From the NCBI GenBank assembly GCA_022448315.1, contig JAKVCA010000029.1, forward strand, positions 37,010 to 101,009: a stretch of DNA of 64,000 nt, read 5' to 3'. The DNA is from Pirellulaceae bacterium. Its GTDB lineage: Bacteria > Planctomycetota > Planctomycetia > Pirellulales > Pirellulaceae. Position numbers and translations under genes: made by a program. Positions within the stretch are counted from its first letter, which is position 1. Each line of letters opens with the position of its first letter. The notes beneath the pieces are model-generated. The model was not told the origin of the DNA and did not search any database. It saw only the letters and a program-made list of their open reading frames with translations. Shown here in pieces: positions 54,797 to 63,260 of this stretch.

Positions 54797-56347
54797 TTAT
54801 CCTGATTTTTCTAAAGCATCGTTTTGGTCGATCCTCAGGCTTTTCTGAGCAGCCATGATTCGGTTGAGTTCGAACGTTCCGACAAGCGTACCGGTAAGCG
54901 CCAGAGCCGCACAGACCAGGGGAATGCGTTCGGTAGGAACGTTCAGCCAACCTTTCAGCCCCCAATAAAGCAGCGATGCCGCGGAAGTGAAGACGAAGGA
55001 TAAGAAGTTGGCGGTTCCAAAGAAGCGTCCTCGCTCATCCGTAGGTGACAGGAATTGCAGGAGCGATTGCAAAGGTACGATATAGAAACCCGCGAAAAAG
55101 CCGATCAGGAAAACCAGGATCTTAAGTCCAGCCGCGTCGGTTCCGACGATTTCGAGGCCAAGAAAATCTTTGGAAACGAAGCCCATCGTGGCAAAGCAAG
55201 CGGTCATGCCAAAGGCTCCGATCAAGGCCAAGTAGGGCCGGATCGTCTTGCCGGACAGAACGGCGACCAAGATGCTCCCGATCACAATGGCAATGGCGAG
55301 TAAGCCAACGGTCATGGTGATGGAGGTGTTGGAGACCAATAAAATTTCCCGATAGTCGGGCAGCAAGAGCAGGGCCAGCATGCCAATCATGTAGAAGCCG
55401 GACCAGGAGAAGAGCACCACAAGCAAGGGGCGACTGGAATCCTTGAACGTCCTGGCGTGCAAACCAAAGATATCTTTTGAAAGTTTCAAATCGGGAGCGA
55501 CGGCTTTCATTTTCGGCATGAAAAGGACTGCACCAAGCCCTGCGAAGGCGACAAGGAGCAAAGCGGCTCCTGCGGGCCACCGGATCTCGGGCCGATCGGG
55601 GTCCCTGACCAACTGGTCTTCCTTTTTGACTCCCTGCTCAGAGCCTTCGCCCTCCACCTCTTGCACGGACAGGGCCTGGTCGCCATCAGGACTTGTCGTT
55701 TCTGCCGCAACGATCGCACGAGGCGTTTCGAGTTCACTGGCTTTGATCATGGGATAATACATGTCTGCCAAAGGGCCAGCAGCGAGCGACCCAAGAATCA
55801 CCGCGACATTGCTGAGCGCGTTGATGAAGCCGTTGGCTTGGCTCAGGCGATGATCGTCGACCAGATCAGGAATCGAGCCGAATTTCGCTGGGCCATAAAA
55901 TGAACTTTGGACGGCGAGAAGAAGCAGTGCGAGGAGCGAAAGCCAAAAACTTGCAAAAATCAGCCCCGCAAAGGCGAGCAAGGCGATGGGAATTTCAGCG
56001 ATCTTGACCCAGAGGATGACCTGCTGCTTACTGAACTTGTCTGCGAGTTGTCCCGCATATCCGGAAAGAAAAATGAATGGGAGGGTGAGGACCAGTCCGA
56101 CGACCCCTTGGCTTCCGTCACCCAGACGATTGGCCCAAAGTCCGCCACCCGCCACCATCAAGATGAGAATCTGCTTAAGGATGTTGTCGTTGGCCGCGCC
56201 AAAGAACGAAATGGCGAGGAGGGATAAGAACCCGCGATTGCCGATCGACCCTCGGTCCCTCAGGGTTGAGGGTATCTCTGAGGTCGAGTCTGAAGAGGCC
56301 TTGGTTTGATCGGTCAACGTTTTCATTCCTTGATATTTACGGGACAT
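54797..56347 (-). CDS. MFS transporter, LplT/acyl-lysophospholipid-type
   Basis: 516 residues from ATG 56347; ATG 56326 is an alternative with AAGGA adjacent. About 12 membrane helices are visible (FLSLLAISFFGAANDNILKQILILMVAGGGL, ALLAFAGLIFASFWLSLLALLLLAVQ). An early segment (FGAANDNILKQ) and SSFYGPAKFGSIPDLVDDHRLSQANGFINALSNVAVILGSLAAGPLAD match the LplT lysophospholipid-translocator group. Unusually, about 60 hydrophilic, acidic residues (SVQEVEGEGSEQGVKKEDQLVRDPDRPEIRW) interrupt the middle loop. Expected in the inner membrane, flipping lysophospholipids for re-acylation. No acyltransferase domain is fused, and no aas gene is adjacent. Confidence 0.88.
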   Translation of the reverse strand: MSRKYQGMKTLTDQTKASSDSTSEIPSTLRDRGSIGNRGFLSLLAISFFGAANDNILKQILILMVAGGGLWANRLGDGSQGVVGLVLTLPFIFLSGYAGQLADKFSKQQVILWVKIAEIPIALLAFAGLIFASFWLSLLALLLLAVQSSFYGPAKFGSIPDLVDDHRLSQANGFINALSNVAVILGSLAAGPLADMYYPMIKASELETPRAIVAAETTSPDGDQALSVQEVEGEGSEQGVKKEDQLVRDPDRPEIRWPAGAALLLVAFAGLGAVLFMPKMKAVAPDLKLSKDIFGLHARTFKDSSRPLLVVLFSWSGFYMIGMLALLLLPDYREILLVSNTSITMTVGLLAIAIVIGSILVAVLSGKTIRPYLALIGAFGMTACFATMGFVSKDFLGLEIVGTDAAGLKILVFLIGFFAGFYIVPLQSLLQFLSPTDERGRFFGTANFLSFVFTSAASLLYWGLKGWLNVPTERIPLVCAALALTGTLVGTFELNRIMAAQKSLRIDQNDALEKSG

Positions 56348-56706
56348 TCCAATCCCCGTGATCCCTCAGATTGTTCGACGAGCTATAAGCTAACCGATTC
56401 TCAAGTAACGAGCGACTTTTTGGGAACAATTCGCTGGTTTTGGGACGTTGTCCGATTGGCTTTTTGCCCGCAAATACAAGTGACCGGTGGGGGCCTGTCA
56501 TTTTTTGCTCAACGGCTTGGATGAGGGCACGGGACGAATCTGCGAATGGCTCCACCGTTGAGACTGCTGTGATTGACCCGATGCGCAAAAATTTGAACTC
56601 ACCGAGGGTTTGCGCCAGTTGAAACACTTTCAAAGCACACGAAGGTCGCGGATTGAGTTTCAATTTTCAGGGCAAATGGGTCCTTCCAAAACTCGATTCG
56701 CGGTGG
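56348..56706. other. Intergenic region, 359 nt
   Basis: Between the Ser/Thr kinase (56707 is its stop) and the MFS gene start, both minus strand. No strong terminator seen after the kinase. No convincing ORF or repeat; the MFS promoter must lie here. Confidence 0.45.
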
Positions 56707-58389
56707 CTAACGATTCACTTCGAAGTATTGAGACATGGACCTCAGGCGTTTGACCTGCGCGCGGATGACCATGCCTATAAGGAAGAGGCCGCAACAATAA
56801 AACAGAGGCTGGTGAATACGACGATTAAGATTTGGTCGTTCGGGATCACCGATTGGAATCAGGTCCTCCGTGTGGAGAAAACAGAGGAGAAGGTAGGCCA
56901 TGATGCATTGCGCGGTGATCCCGAGGACGAGACGCCTGCGACCAAAGAAACCACTGGAAGCGATGATGAATGGGTAGCCAATCAGGTAGGTGGTTTTCGC
57001 AGGACCGTCGACACCATGAAGGAGCAGTGTGAATGCAACCACATCCACGCTCCCCCAGATCGCCTCGATCTGATCTCGCCGTACGGTATTCCGGATACCA
57101 CGAGCCAAAGGAAAGCACAGGGCTGCCCAAAGAACCATAATCATCGAATGGCCGACGTAATAGCTCAGGTCCTGGTGAGAGAGAAAAAACAGGGTGGAGA
57201 CGGCGAAAATCGTACTGATGCCACCGAGGTGCGCGGTCAAAAGCGGATGCCGCCGGCAGGTGCGGCGTATTTTCTGGATCCTGCCCACCTGCCCCGCTTC
57301 CGGCGTCTCTCCTCTTAAAAATCGGTCGAGGTCCCTCTCCAATTGAGTGGCGGTCTCGTATCGATTTGCCGGCTTCTTTTCGAGGCACCTGAGCACGATA
57401 TCCGAAAGTGGCTTGGATACCTTGGGGTTCAGTTTGTGTGGGGGGAGCGGCGCGACCTCCTGAACTCGGAGTAAAACGTCCAAAGGATTGTCCGCCGTGT
57501 GGGGTGCCTGAGCGGTCAGGCAGTGAAACAGGATGGCGCCGATGGAGTAGACGTCGGCCGCCGGATTTGCAGCGACCGATTGACCTCGTGCTTGCTCGGG
57601 AGGCATGTAGGCGGGGGTCCCCAGAATTTGACCATCCGTGGTCAGTTGCTGGTTCATGTTGGGGTTATGCGCGAGCCCAAAATCTGTAATTCTCGGTTCG
57701 TTATTCTGATCGATCAGAATATTTCCCGGCTTCAGATCTCTATGAATGACACCTTCTCGATGAGCGTAGGCGATGGCGGATGAAATTTTCTTCGCAACCA
57801 TCACTGCCTCTTGAACATCCAGTGGACCTTTCATGATTTTTGCGGACAGCGTTTCGCCCTCGATCAACGCCATAGAAAAAAAATGAAGACCCTGGATCTG
57901 CCCCGAGTCATAAACAGGCACAATGTGGGCATGGTCGAGGCTGGCTGCGGAATTGGCTTCGGCATGGAATCTTGCCACTTCGGTGGCACTTGCCAGTCCG
58001 CCGGACTTGATCATTTTGATTGCCACGCGGCGATTGAGTTTTTGATCGAGGGCCTCAAAAATAACGCCCATACCCCCTCGGTCAATCTCTTTTACCAATA
58101 GGTAGTCACCAAACGACTGATTTTCCATATCGGCGAAGGAGTCCGGGGGTTCGGCTGATTCACCCGCGTGAAGCGCACTTGCCGATTGACCGGGATCCGC
58201 GAGCGCCGCTTCCATACGGACATGGTCTTGAAAAAAATCCCGAAGCTTTTCTTCCAGATCCGGGTATCTCGCCACCCAATCCTCAAGTTTGAGGGGTGTT
58301 CCCTGTTCGAGGCTGATCAACATCGCGGCGATCACGCCATCAACCTCTGAATTTGAGGACTCGTCAAGTTCTGATCGAGAACCTGTCAT
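56707..58389 (-). CDS. Membrane Ser/Thr protein kinase paired with an ECF sigma factor
   Basis: 560 residues from ATG 58389. An N-terminal ~90-residue helical region (LEQGTPLKLEDWVARYPDLEEKLRDFFQDHVR), typical of sigma-linked planctomycete kinases, precedes the kinase domain (about 95-365): GGMGVIFEA, Lys125 in RVAIKMIK, HRDLKPGN (Asp218), DFG (Asp236), TPAYMPPEQARG. A C-terminal part of about 170 residues is polytopic: six or so hydrophobic stretches (TAHLGGISTIFAVSTLFFLSH, SMIMVLWAALCFPLARGI, TTYLIGYPFIIASSGFFG, QPLFYCCGLFLIGMVIRA) with no extracellular domain. The gene starts 77 nt downstream of the sigma-factor gene on the same strand, the ECF-STK arrangement known in planctomycetes. Targets unknown. 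Confidence 0.95.
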   Translation of the reverse strand: MTGSRSELDESSNSEVDGVIAAMLISLEQGTPLKLEDWVARYPDLEEKLRDFFQDHVRMEAALADPGQSASALHAGESAEPPDSFADMENQSFGDYLLVKEIDRGGMGVIFEALDQKLNRRVAIKMIKSGGLASATEVARFHAEANSAASLDHAHIVPVYDSGQIQGLHFFSMALIEGETLSAKIMKGPLDVQEAVMVAKKISSAIAYAHREGVIHRDLKPGNILIDQNNEPRITDFGLAHNPNMNQQLTTDGQILGTPAYMPPEQARGQSVAANPAADVYSIGAILFHCLTAQAPHTADNPLDVLLRVQEVAPLPPHKLNPKVSKPLSDIVLRCLEKKPANRYETATQLERDLDRFLRGETPEAGQVGRIQKIRRTCRRHPLLTAHLGGISTIFAVSTLFFLSHQDLSYYVGHSMIMVLWAALCFPLARGIRNTVRRDQIEAIWGSVDVVAFTLLLHGVDGPAKTTYLIGYPFIIASSGFFGRRRLVLGITAQCIMAYLLLCFLHTEDLIPIGDPERPNLNRRIHQPLFYCCGLFLIGMVIRAQVKRLRSMSQYFEVNR

Positions 58390-58466
58390 CGCGAATCAAT
58401 CTTGGAAGGGGAAAAACATTGAGTGGGATTGAGAGGTTTGCGTGCGGTTCCGAAGTAATGAACGGT

Positions 58467-59033
58467 TCAGTCCTCTTTCCCGAGCCGACTGCGTAAATTC
58501 TTCAATCCCCGATGAAGCAGACCTGCAACCGCTTCCACACTTCGATCCATCGCTCCGCCGATTTCGGACAAGGTCAAGCCTTCGTGGTATTTGAGCAAAA
58601 TCGCGTTCCGCTGTGTTTCCGGGAGTTGTTCCATGGCATCGGCCAGTTGCAGGATTTGCTCATGGCGCATGGCCTTCTGGTCGGGTGACGACTCATCGAT
58701 GGCCAGCATTCGTTCCAAGCACATCGAAGACGCATCGACGGCGTTTTGTAACGCTCGTTCACGACTGATGTTCCGTTTGTCCCGGTGGTAGTCGCGTACC
58801 GTGTGAAGCAGATTGCGAGTGAGGATCTGCCGTAGCCATGCGGCACGTTGGGCATCACTCTCTCCACGAAACTGGTCTCGAGCCTGATGAGCCTGGAGCA
58901 TGGTGAGTTGGACAATATCACTCGGATCGACCTTGGCCGCAAGTTGTTTATCCAGGTTCATACGCGCCAGCAACTGCAAATAAGATCGAAACTGCTCAAA
59001 AGAGGGGTCGTTCCCAGAAGGCGTTGGACTCAT
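58467..59033 (-). CDS. ECF-type RNA polymerase sigma factor (kinase-linked)
   Basis: 188 residues from ATG 59033. Sigma region 2: PSDIVQLTMLQAHQARDQFRGESDAQRAAWLRQILTRNLLHTVRDYHRDKR; region 4: LPETQRNAILLKYHEGLTLSEIGGAMDRSVEAVAGLLHRGLKNLRSRL with a clear helix-turn-helix. Region 3 is absent and no anti-sigma factor is adjacent; the kinase follows directly. In the planctomycete ECF-STK groups the kinase is proposed to control the sigma factor, by phosphorylation or relief of inhibition. The module is probably one operon. Confidence 0.95.
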   Translation of the reverse strand: MSPTPSGNDPSFEQFRSYLQLLARMNLDKQLAAKVDPSDIVQLTMLQAHQARDQFRGESDAQRAAWLRQILTRNLLHTVRDYHRDKRNISRERALQNAVDASSMCLERMLAIDESSPDQKAMRHEQILQLADAMEQLPETQRNAILLKYHEGLTLSEIGGAMDRSVEAVAGLLHRGLKNLRSRLGKED

Positions 59034-59135
59034 GATAGGTTGCTTTTTGGGGTGAGCAATTTCGCGTTCGCGAGGAAACGGATCCTGCGTGAACAGTTGG
59101 GCGTGGGACGCCGAGTCGACGACTTCGAGCGTCGC

Positions 59136-59560
59136 TCAGCGGCTAAACACCTGGGCCAAAGACTGGCCTTGGTCAGTGAGTGGCACGGGACGTTCTCCAT
59201 CATAAATTTCATGCGTTGGATTGATTCCCGTGGATGCGTAAAGAATCGCATGGAAATCAGGAACGGAGACAGGATTTTCAACGACTTTTCGGCCGAAGTC
59301 ATCAGTGGATCCGCGTCGTCCGCATTGTCGAAGTTCCAAGCCGCAATCGGTGACAGAGAAGGGATATCCTCACGTGGAGGGGTTTGCCCCCAGCTTATGA
59401 CGACGGGGCTGCAGATCGCTGCAAGGGTCCAGGCCAAAATGACAGGGGACTGGCCAAGCGGAGGTGGGCTGCTGAAACAGCGATGGGTTTGGTGGTCGCG
59501 AAATTTTTTGGTCGGCACGCGATCGCTCTCCCATTTCAAGTTACAGGCGAGGTAATTCAC
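59136..59560 (-). pseudogene. Deletion scar: exported LamG-type N terminus joined out of frame to a DUF1501 C terminus
   Basis: Two fragments in different frames on the minus strand. From 59560 one frame encodes an export-like segment (SPVILAWTLAAICSPVVISWGQ) then SPIAAWNFDNADDADPL, the typical opening of a LamG domain, and degenerates afterwards. A second frame from about 59340 to the stop at 59136 reads GSTDDFGRKVVENPVSVPDFHAILYASTG then INPTHEIYDGERPVPLTDQGQSLAQVF, the complete C-terminal end of a DUF1501 protein. No internal remainder of either gene is present. The simplest reading is a deletion removing most of a LamG-DUF1553-like gene and its DUF1501 partner; the junction is near 59310-59330. 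Confidence 0.75.
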
Positions 59561-59982
59561 GTTGGGTCAAATTGTGACTCCGACTCGCTCTCGATGCCGT
59601 TTGGAGACCCTTGTGGATTCCGACATTAGATCCCTCGGACGCACCATAATTAGTATACCTGAGTGTCGTCCACCGGGGATAGTGAATGGGAATCGACATC
59701 AGGCGGCCTGAGTCAGACGAAGCCGAAAAATCTTTGTGAAAAGGCAACATCCCAATCGTCGGTCGTTACAATATCGAGTCGCGGCGAGGCAGGCGGTCCG
59801 AGTTCTATTAAGGCTCCGCTCGCCATCCTTTGACCCGCACTTCCCCCCCCCAATGAATTCCCCGCTTTGAATGCGAGCCTACGGCTGGCGACGGGTTGGC
59901 CTACTGAACAGCCCATCTTCGCGACCACGACTCGTCGTTTCCCAGACAACCACTCAGTCATTTCAGCAATGAGGAGAATGAA
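59561..59982. other. Intergenic region, 422 nt, with a C9 homopolymer
   Basis: Between the decayed remnant and the Gfo/Idh/MocA gene. An AT-rich element reading TATACTAATTAT on the minus strand (around 59645-59660) may be the old promoter of the decayed locus. A run of nine C lies at 59843-59851, about 130 nt upstream of the oxidoreductase start. No convincing small gene. Confidence 0.5.
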
Positions 59983-61443
59983 ATGCCGCGACGCACCCGA
60001 AGAGAGTTCCTGGAAGACTCCATGTTTGCGACCGCCGCCGCAATGGCGACAACCACTGCAACGAACGCATTTGCTCAAGAACAGGAGACACCTAAGTCGG
60101 CCAACGACCGTTTGAATGTCGCTGTCGTGGGTGTGCGGGGGCGTGGAGGCTCACACATTGGTGCCTTCGCGGGGCGTCAGGACACTCAGGTCACCTGGGT
60201 GGTCGATCCGGACCGAAATATCGGTGGGGATCGAGCTGAAGAGATCGGGAAACGGCAAAACGGACAGTCCCCGAAATTCGCCACGGACCTCCGGGAAATG
60301 TTGGAGGATTCCTCGGTCGACATTGTCTCCATCGCGACACCCAATCACTGGCATGCACTCGCATCGATCTGGGCCATCCAGGCGGGGAAGGATGTGTACG
60401 TGGAGAAGCCAGTGAGCCACAACGTTTCCGAGGGACGAAGAATCGTTGAGGCTGCCAGAAAATACGAAAAGATCGTCCAGACTGGAACCCAATGCCGCTC
60501 GAATCCCGGCATGCGAGAAGCGATCAAATTTGTTCAGGATGGTGGTATCGGGCAACTTAAGGTGGCCCGAGGTCTATGCTACAAGCGACGCGGAAGCATC
60601 GGCCCGCGGGGCGAGTACAAAGTGCCTCCACACATTGATTACAACTTGTGGCTCGGACCGGCGCCGGAAGAAGCGTTGACACGACCGCAATTTCATTACG
60701 ATTGGCACTGGCAGTGGTCTTACGGCAACGGCGATCTAGGGAATCAGGGGATTCACCAGATGGATCTAGCCCGTTGGGGACTTGGCGAATCAAAATTGTG
60801 CCAGGGCGTGTTCAGTTACGGTGGCCGATTGGGATATGAAGACGCCGGTGAAACGGCGAACACGCAGGTCGTGGTTCATGACTACGGGGATACCTCATTG
60901 GTCTTCGAAGTGCGTGGACTGAACACCGATGCTTATCAGGGTGCCAAAGTGGGTGTGATCTTTGAGGGTACCGATGGCTATGTGGTGATGACAAGCTACG
61001 ACAGTGGCACCGCGTTTGACCTTGATGGTCAAGCCACTCGAACCTTTAAGGGGGGCGGCGATCACTTTGGGAACTTTAAGAAGGCCGTCCGCTCACGAAA
61101 AATATCCGATCTGAACGCTGACATTGAGGAGGGACACCTTTCCAGCGCTCTTTGCCACCTTGGGAATATCTCGTATTCGCTCGGGGAATCGACCGGAATT
61201 GAAGATGCAGCAGTCTCGGTTGGTGAGATGAACGCGCCCGAGAACATGAAAGCGACATTTGAAAGGACGATGACGCACCTCGGCAAAAATGATGTCGCGT
61301 TGGAGACCGCCAACATCACGTTGGGACCCCATCTGAAGTTCGACCCCAATTCCGAGACTTTCGTAAACCACGCCACCGCGGACACGATGCTAACCCGTCC
61401 GTATCGGGCTCCATTTATCGTGCCAAAAGCTGGCGAAGTTTAA
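59983..61443 (+). CDS. Gfo/Idh/MocA family oxidoreductase with Tat signal
   Basis: 486 residues from ATG 59983, GAGGAG upstream. Tat signal: RRTRREFLEDSMFATAAAMATTTATNAFAQ. NAD(P)-binding fold (about 38-160): LNVAVVGVRGRGGSHIGAFAGRQDTQVTWVVDPD, VDIVSIATPNHWHALASIWAIQAGKDVYVEKPVSHNVSEGRRIVEAARK with the EKP motif (Lys in catalysis). The C-terminal substrate domain contains HYDWHWQWSYGNGDLGNQGIHQMDLARWGLG. Exported Gfo/Idh/MocA proteins are expanded in planctomycetes and act on sugars or inositols, but this substrate is unknown. It is followed by a strong terminator. Confidence 0.95.
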   Translation: MPRRTRREFLEDSMFATAAAMATTTATNAFAQEQETPKSANDRLNVAVVGVRGRGGSHIGAFAGRQDTQVTWVVDPDRNIGGDRAEEIGKRQNGQSPKFATDLREMLEDSSVDIVSIATPNHWHALASIWAIQAGKDVYVEKPVSHNVSEGRRIVEAARKYEKIVQTGTQCRSNPGMREAIKFVQDGGIGQLKVARGLCYKRRGSIGPRGEYKVPPHIDYNLWLGPAPEEALTRPQFHYDWHWQWSYGNGDLGNQGIHQMDLARWGLGESKLCQGVFSYGGRLGYEDAGETANTQVVVHDYGDTSLVFEVRGLNTDAYQGAKVGVIFEGTDGYVVMTSYDSGTAFDLDGQATRTFKGGGDHFGNFKKAVRSRKISDLNADIEEGHLSSALCHLGNISYSLGESTGIEDAAVSVGEMNAPENMKATFERTMTHLGKNDVALETANITLGPHLKFDPNSETFVNHATADTMLTRPYRAPFIVPKAGEV

Positions 61444-61906
61444 CGTGAGGTTGAACTCGCGGGTGGCAATCCCTGAAGGTTTGATCACTAAAAAAACGGG
61501 CCCGAGCTGCGTTAATGCAGCTCGGGTTTTTTTGTGACCACGCTTATTCCGCGACGGAAAACAGGATGGCAACGCTCCGAGGATGATGCCGGCTTCCATC
61601 GAGTTGGCCGGTGAAAAGGCGGGAATTGGAGGGTCGGAGCTAGGGTTTGAGGTGTGGTTTCGCTTGGAGCGAGATTGCCCCTTTGGTTGTAAATAGGGTG
61701 TTTAAGGATCTGGTTGAACTCATGAGTTGTGCGGTTAAAACCGATGAAAAAGCGAATGGAATGAGCCGGAATCGCCGAACACCGCTTGACGGTATGAGTT
61801 CCGGTAGAAAACAATGACGTCAGATGAAATTAACTGCGGGAATTCCCGCTCATTCGTCGTTCTACAGTTGAATCGTACATCTACATTTTTGACCGGGAGT
61901 TCGAAC
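61444..61906. other. Intergenic region, 463 nt, with a strong terminator
   Basis: Begins with the terminator of the preceding oxidoreductase (61501-61533). The rest, up to the small lipoprotein, contains no convincing ORF; the lipoprotein promoter lies here. Nothing else recognised. Confidence 0.5.
61501..61533 (+). terminator. Rho-independent terminator of the Gfo/Idh/MocA gene
   Basis: Perfect 10-bp stem CCCGAGCTGC / GCAGCTCGGG around a 6-nt loop, followed by T7 on the plus strand; an A-run precedes it, so it could work in both directions. Confidence 0.95.
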
Positions 61907-62164
61907 ATGTTGAAGAAGTTGGGTCAGTTCTTTGCCGTGGGTGCCATGTTGTGTGGTCTGGTTCTTTTCCAAGGTTGTGGTGGCGACGATATCTCTGCCC
62001 CTGACGTTCCACTTGACGATACCGGTAGCCCTGAAGGAAGCGAAGAGATGTCTGAGGATCACTCCGACCACGATCACGGTGAAGAGGGTCACTCGGAAGA
62101 AGGTGACGCTGAAGCGCCTGCCGAGGAGCCTGCAGAAGCTCCTGCCGAAGGCGAAGGCAACTAA
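61907..62164 (+). CDS. Small acidic lipoprotein, unknown function
   Basis: 85 residues from ATG 61907 (GGGAG 7 nt upstream; an earlier in-frame ATG at 61814 lacks family support). A lipoprotein signal is evident: KKLGQFFAVGAMLCGLVLFQGC, with a lipobox-like FQGC (Cys at 24). The mature part is strongly acidic with histidines (EDHSDHDHGEEGHSEEGD) and a C-terminal Ala/Pro/Glu repeat (EAPAEEPAEAPAEG). The His/Asp/Glu-rich segment could bind metal ions, but this is composition-based inference. Such short 'DHSDHDHGE' lipoproteins are common in planctomycetes. A terminator follows. Confidence 0.85.
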   Translation: MLKKLGQFFAVGAMLCGLVLFQGCGGDDISAPDVPLDDTGSPEGSEEMSEDHSDHDHGEEGHSEEGDAEAPAEEPAEAPAEGEGN

Positions 62165-62194
62165 GCTTGCTCTTCGTTGGTTAGAGAATCAAAG

Positions 62195-62224
62195 AACCGG
62201 TCCCGTTTGGGGGCCGGTTTTTTT
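62195..62224 (+). terminator. Rho-independent terminator between convergent genes
   Basis: Stem AACCGGTCCC / GGGGCCGGTT with one G-U pair around a short loop, then T7. It closes the lipoprotein gene and lies 26 nt before the stop of the convergent symporter gene. Confidence 0.85.
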
Positions 62225-62249
62225 ATGTCCAGAGAAAAGGTCGACAACC

Positions 62250-63260
62250 TTAGGTACTGGGCGAGCTTGATGAAGTGTCCACGCTTTTTTTGACGCGGTG
62301 GCTGCCCGCGGTACCTTCGCCTTCGTCGTCTTTTAGTGGTAATCTTGACCAGACGGCAGCGAGGATGCTTCCGATCAAGCAACTCGCCAAAGCACTAAAG
62401 GCACAGGGGAGGGAAACCATGGAAGCTTGGGAAAAGGTTCCACTTGTCGCGAGTGAGATTCCCAAACCACCATTCTGCATCCCCACTTCGATTGCCGTCG
62501 TTCGAGCCGCCCTCTCCTTTCCGGTGATGAATCGACTGAACACGTAGCCTAACGTCGCACCGGTAAGGTGCACTGAGGCAACGGCGGCGATGATCTGAAC
62601 GCCTGAGTCACGGATGCTCTCTCTTTGCACTGCCACGATAGCGGCAACGATCAGCACGATAAAGAGAACGGCCATCGGAGGGGAATAAGGTAGTATAGCG
62701 CGCGTCAATTTTGGCATGCAGAGGCGAATCGAAAGACCGGCGGCCACTGGAATCAAAACGACGAATGCTGTCTTGGTGATCAACGCGACTGGATTGATAT
62801 CGACGCGACTCCCGACCAGTTCGGTAGTCAAGAGTGGCGTCGCCAATACGGCGACGATCGTAGAAACCGCGGTCATGGACACGCTGAGGGCGAGATCCGC
62901 CTTGGCGATGTAGCTGATGACGTTCGATGCGGTACCGCCGGGGCAACAAGACACCAAGATCAACCCCACTGCGTAAGGGGTGTCCAAGTTGAAAAGGCGA
63001 CCACTCAAATACCCGGCGAGTGGCATGATCGTGAATTGCAAGGCAACCCCGCTTAGAGCGGATCGGGGCATCTTGGCAACACGTAAAAAATCCTCAAACT
63101 TCAAGGTCAGACCCATGCCGAGCATGATGACTCCAAGCATGGGATCAACGCAGAGTTTGAGGTTTAACCACAGAAAACTGGGCGGATAAATGAAGGCGAG
63201 CAGACTGGCGAGGAATATCCAGATGGCGAAACCATTCACGAACCATTTCATTGTCGGCAT
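62250..63260 (-). CDS. Bile acid:sodium symporter (BASS/ACR3-like) transporter
   Basis: 336 residues from ATG 63260 (ATG 63251 is possible). Nine to ten membrane helices: WFVNGFAIWIFLASLLAFIYPP, VDPMLGVIMLGMGLTLKFEDF, ALQFTIMPLAGYLSGRLF, LILVSCCPGGTASNVISYIAKADLALSVSMTAVSTIVAVLATPLL. The SCCPGGTASNVI motif (core S-C-x-P-G-G) and EVGMQNGGLGISLA are the conserved BASS transport segments. It imports organic anions with Na+; substrates may be bile-acid-like, pyruvate, pantothenate or others and cannot be told from sequence. C-terminal tail is basic/Ser-rich. Confidence 0.92.
   Translation of the reverse strand: MPTMKWFVNGFAIWIFLASLLAFIYPPSFLWLNLKLCVDPMLGVIMLGMGLTLKFEDFLRVAKMPRSALSGVALQFTIMPLAGYLSGRLFNLDTPYAVGLILVSCCPGGTASNVISYIAKADLALSVSMTAVSTIVAVLATPLLTTELVGSRVDINPVALITKTAFVVLIPVAAGLSIRLCMPKLTRAILPYSPPMAVLFIVLIVAAIVAVQRESIRDSGVQIIAAVASVHLTGATLGYVFSRFITGKERAARTTAIEVGMQNGGLGISLATSGTFSQASMVSLPCAFSALASCLIGSILAAVWSRLPLKDDEGEGTAGSHRVKKSVDTSSSSPST

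Noticed and set aside
59713..60078. 121-codon minus-strand frame overlapping the start of the Gfo/Idh/MocA gene
   Set aside because: It is antisense to a well-supported gene with Tat signal and Shine-Dalgarno; composition is not protein-like.
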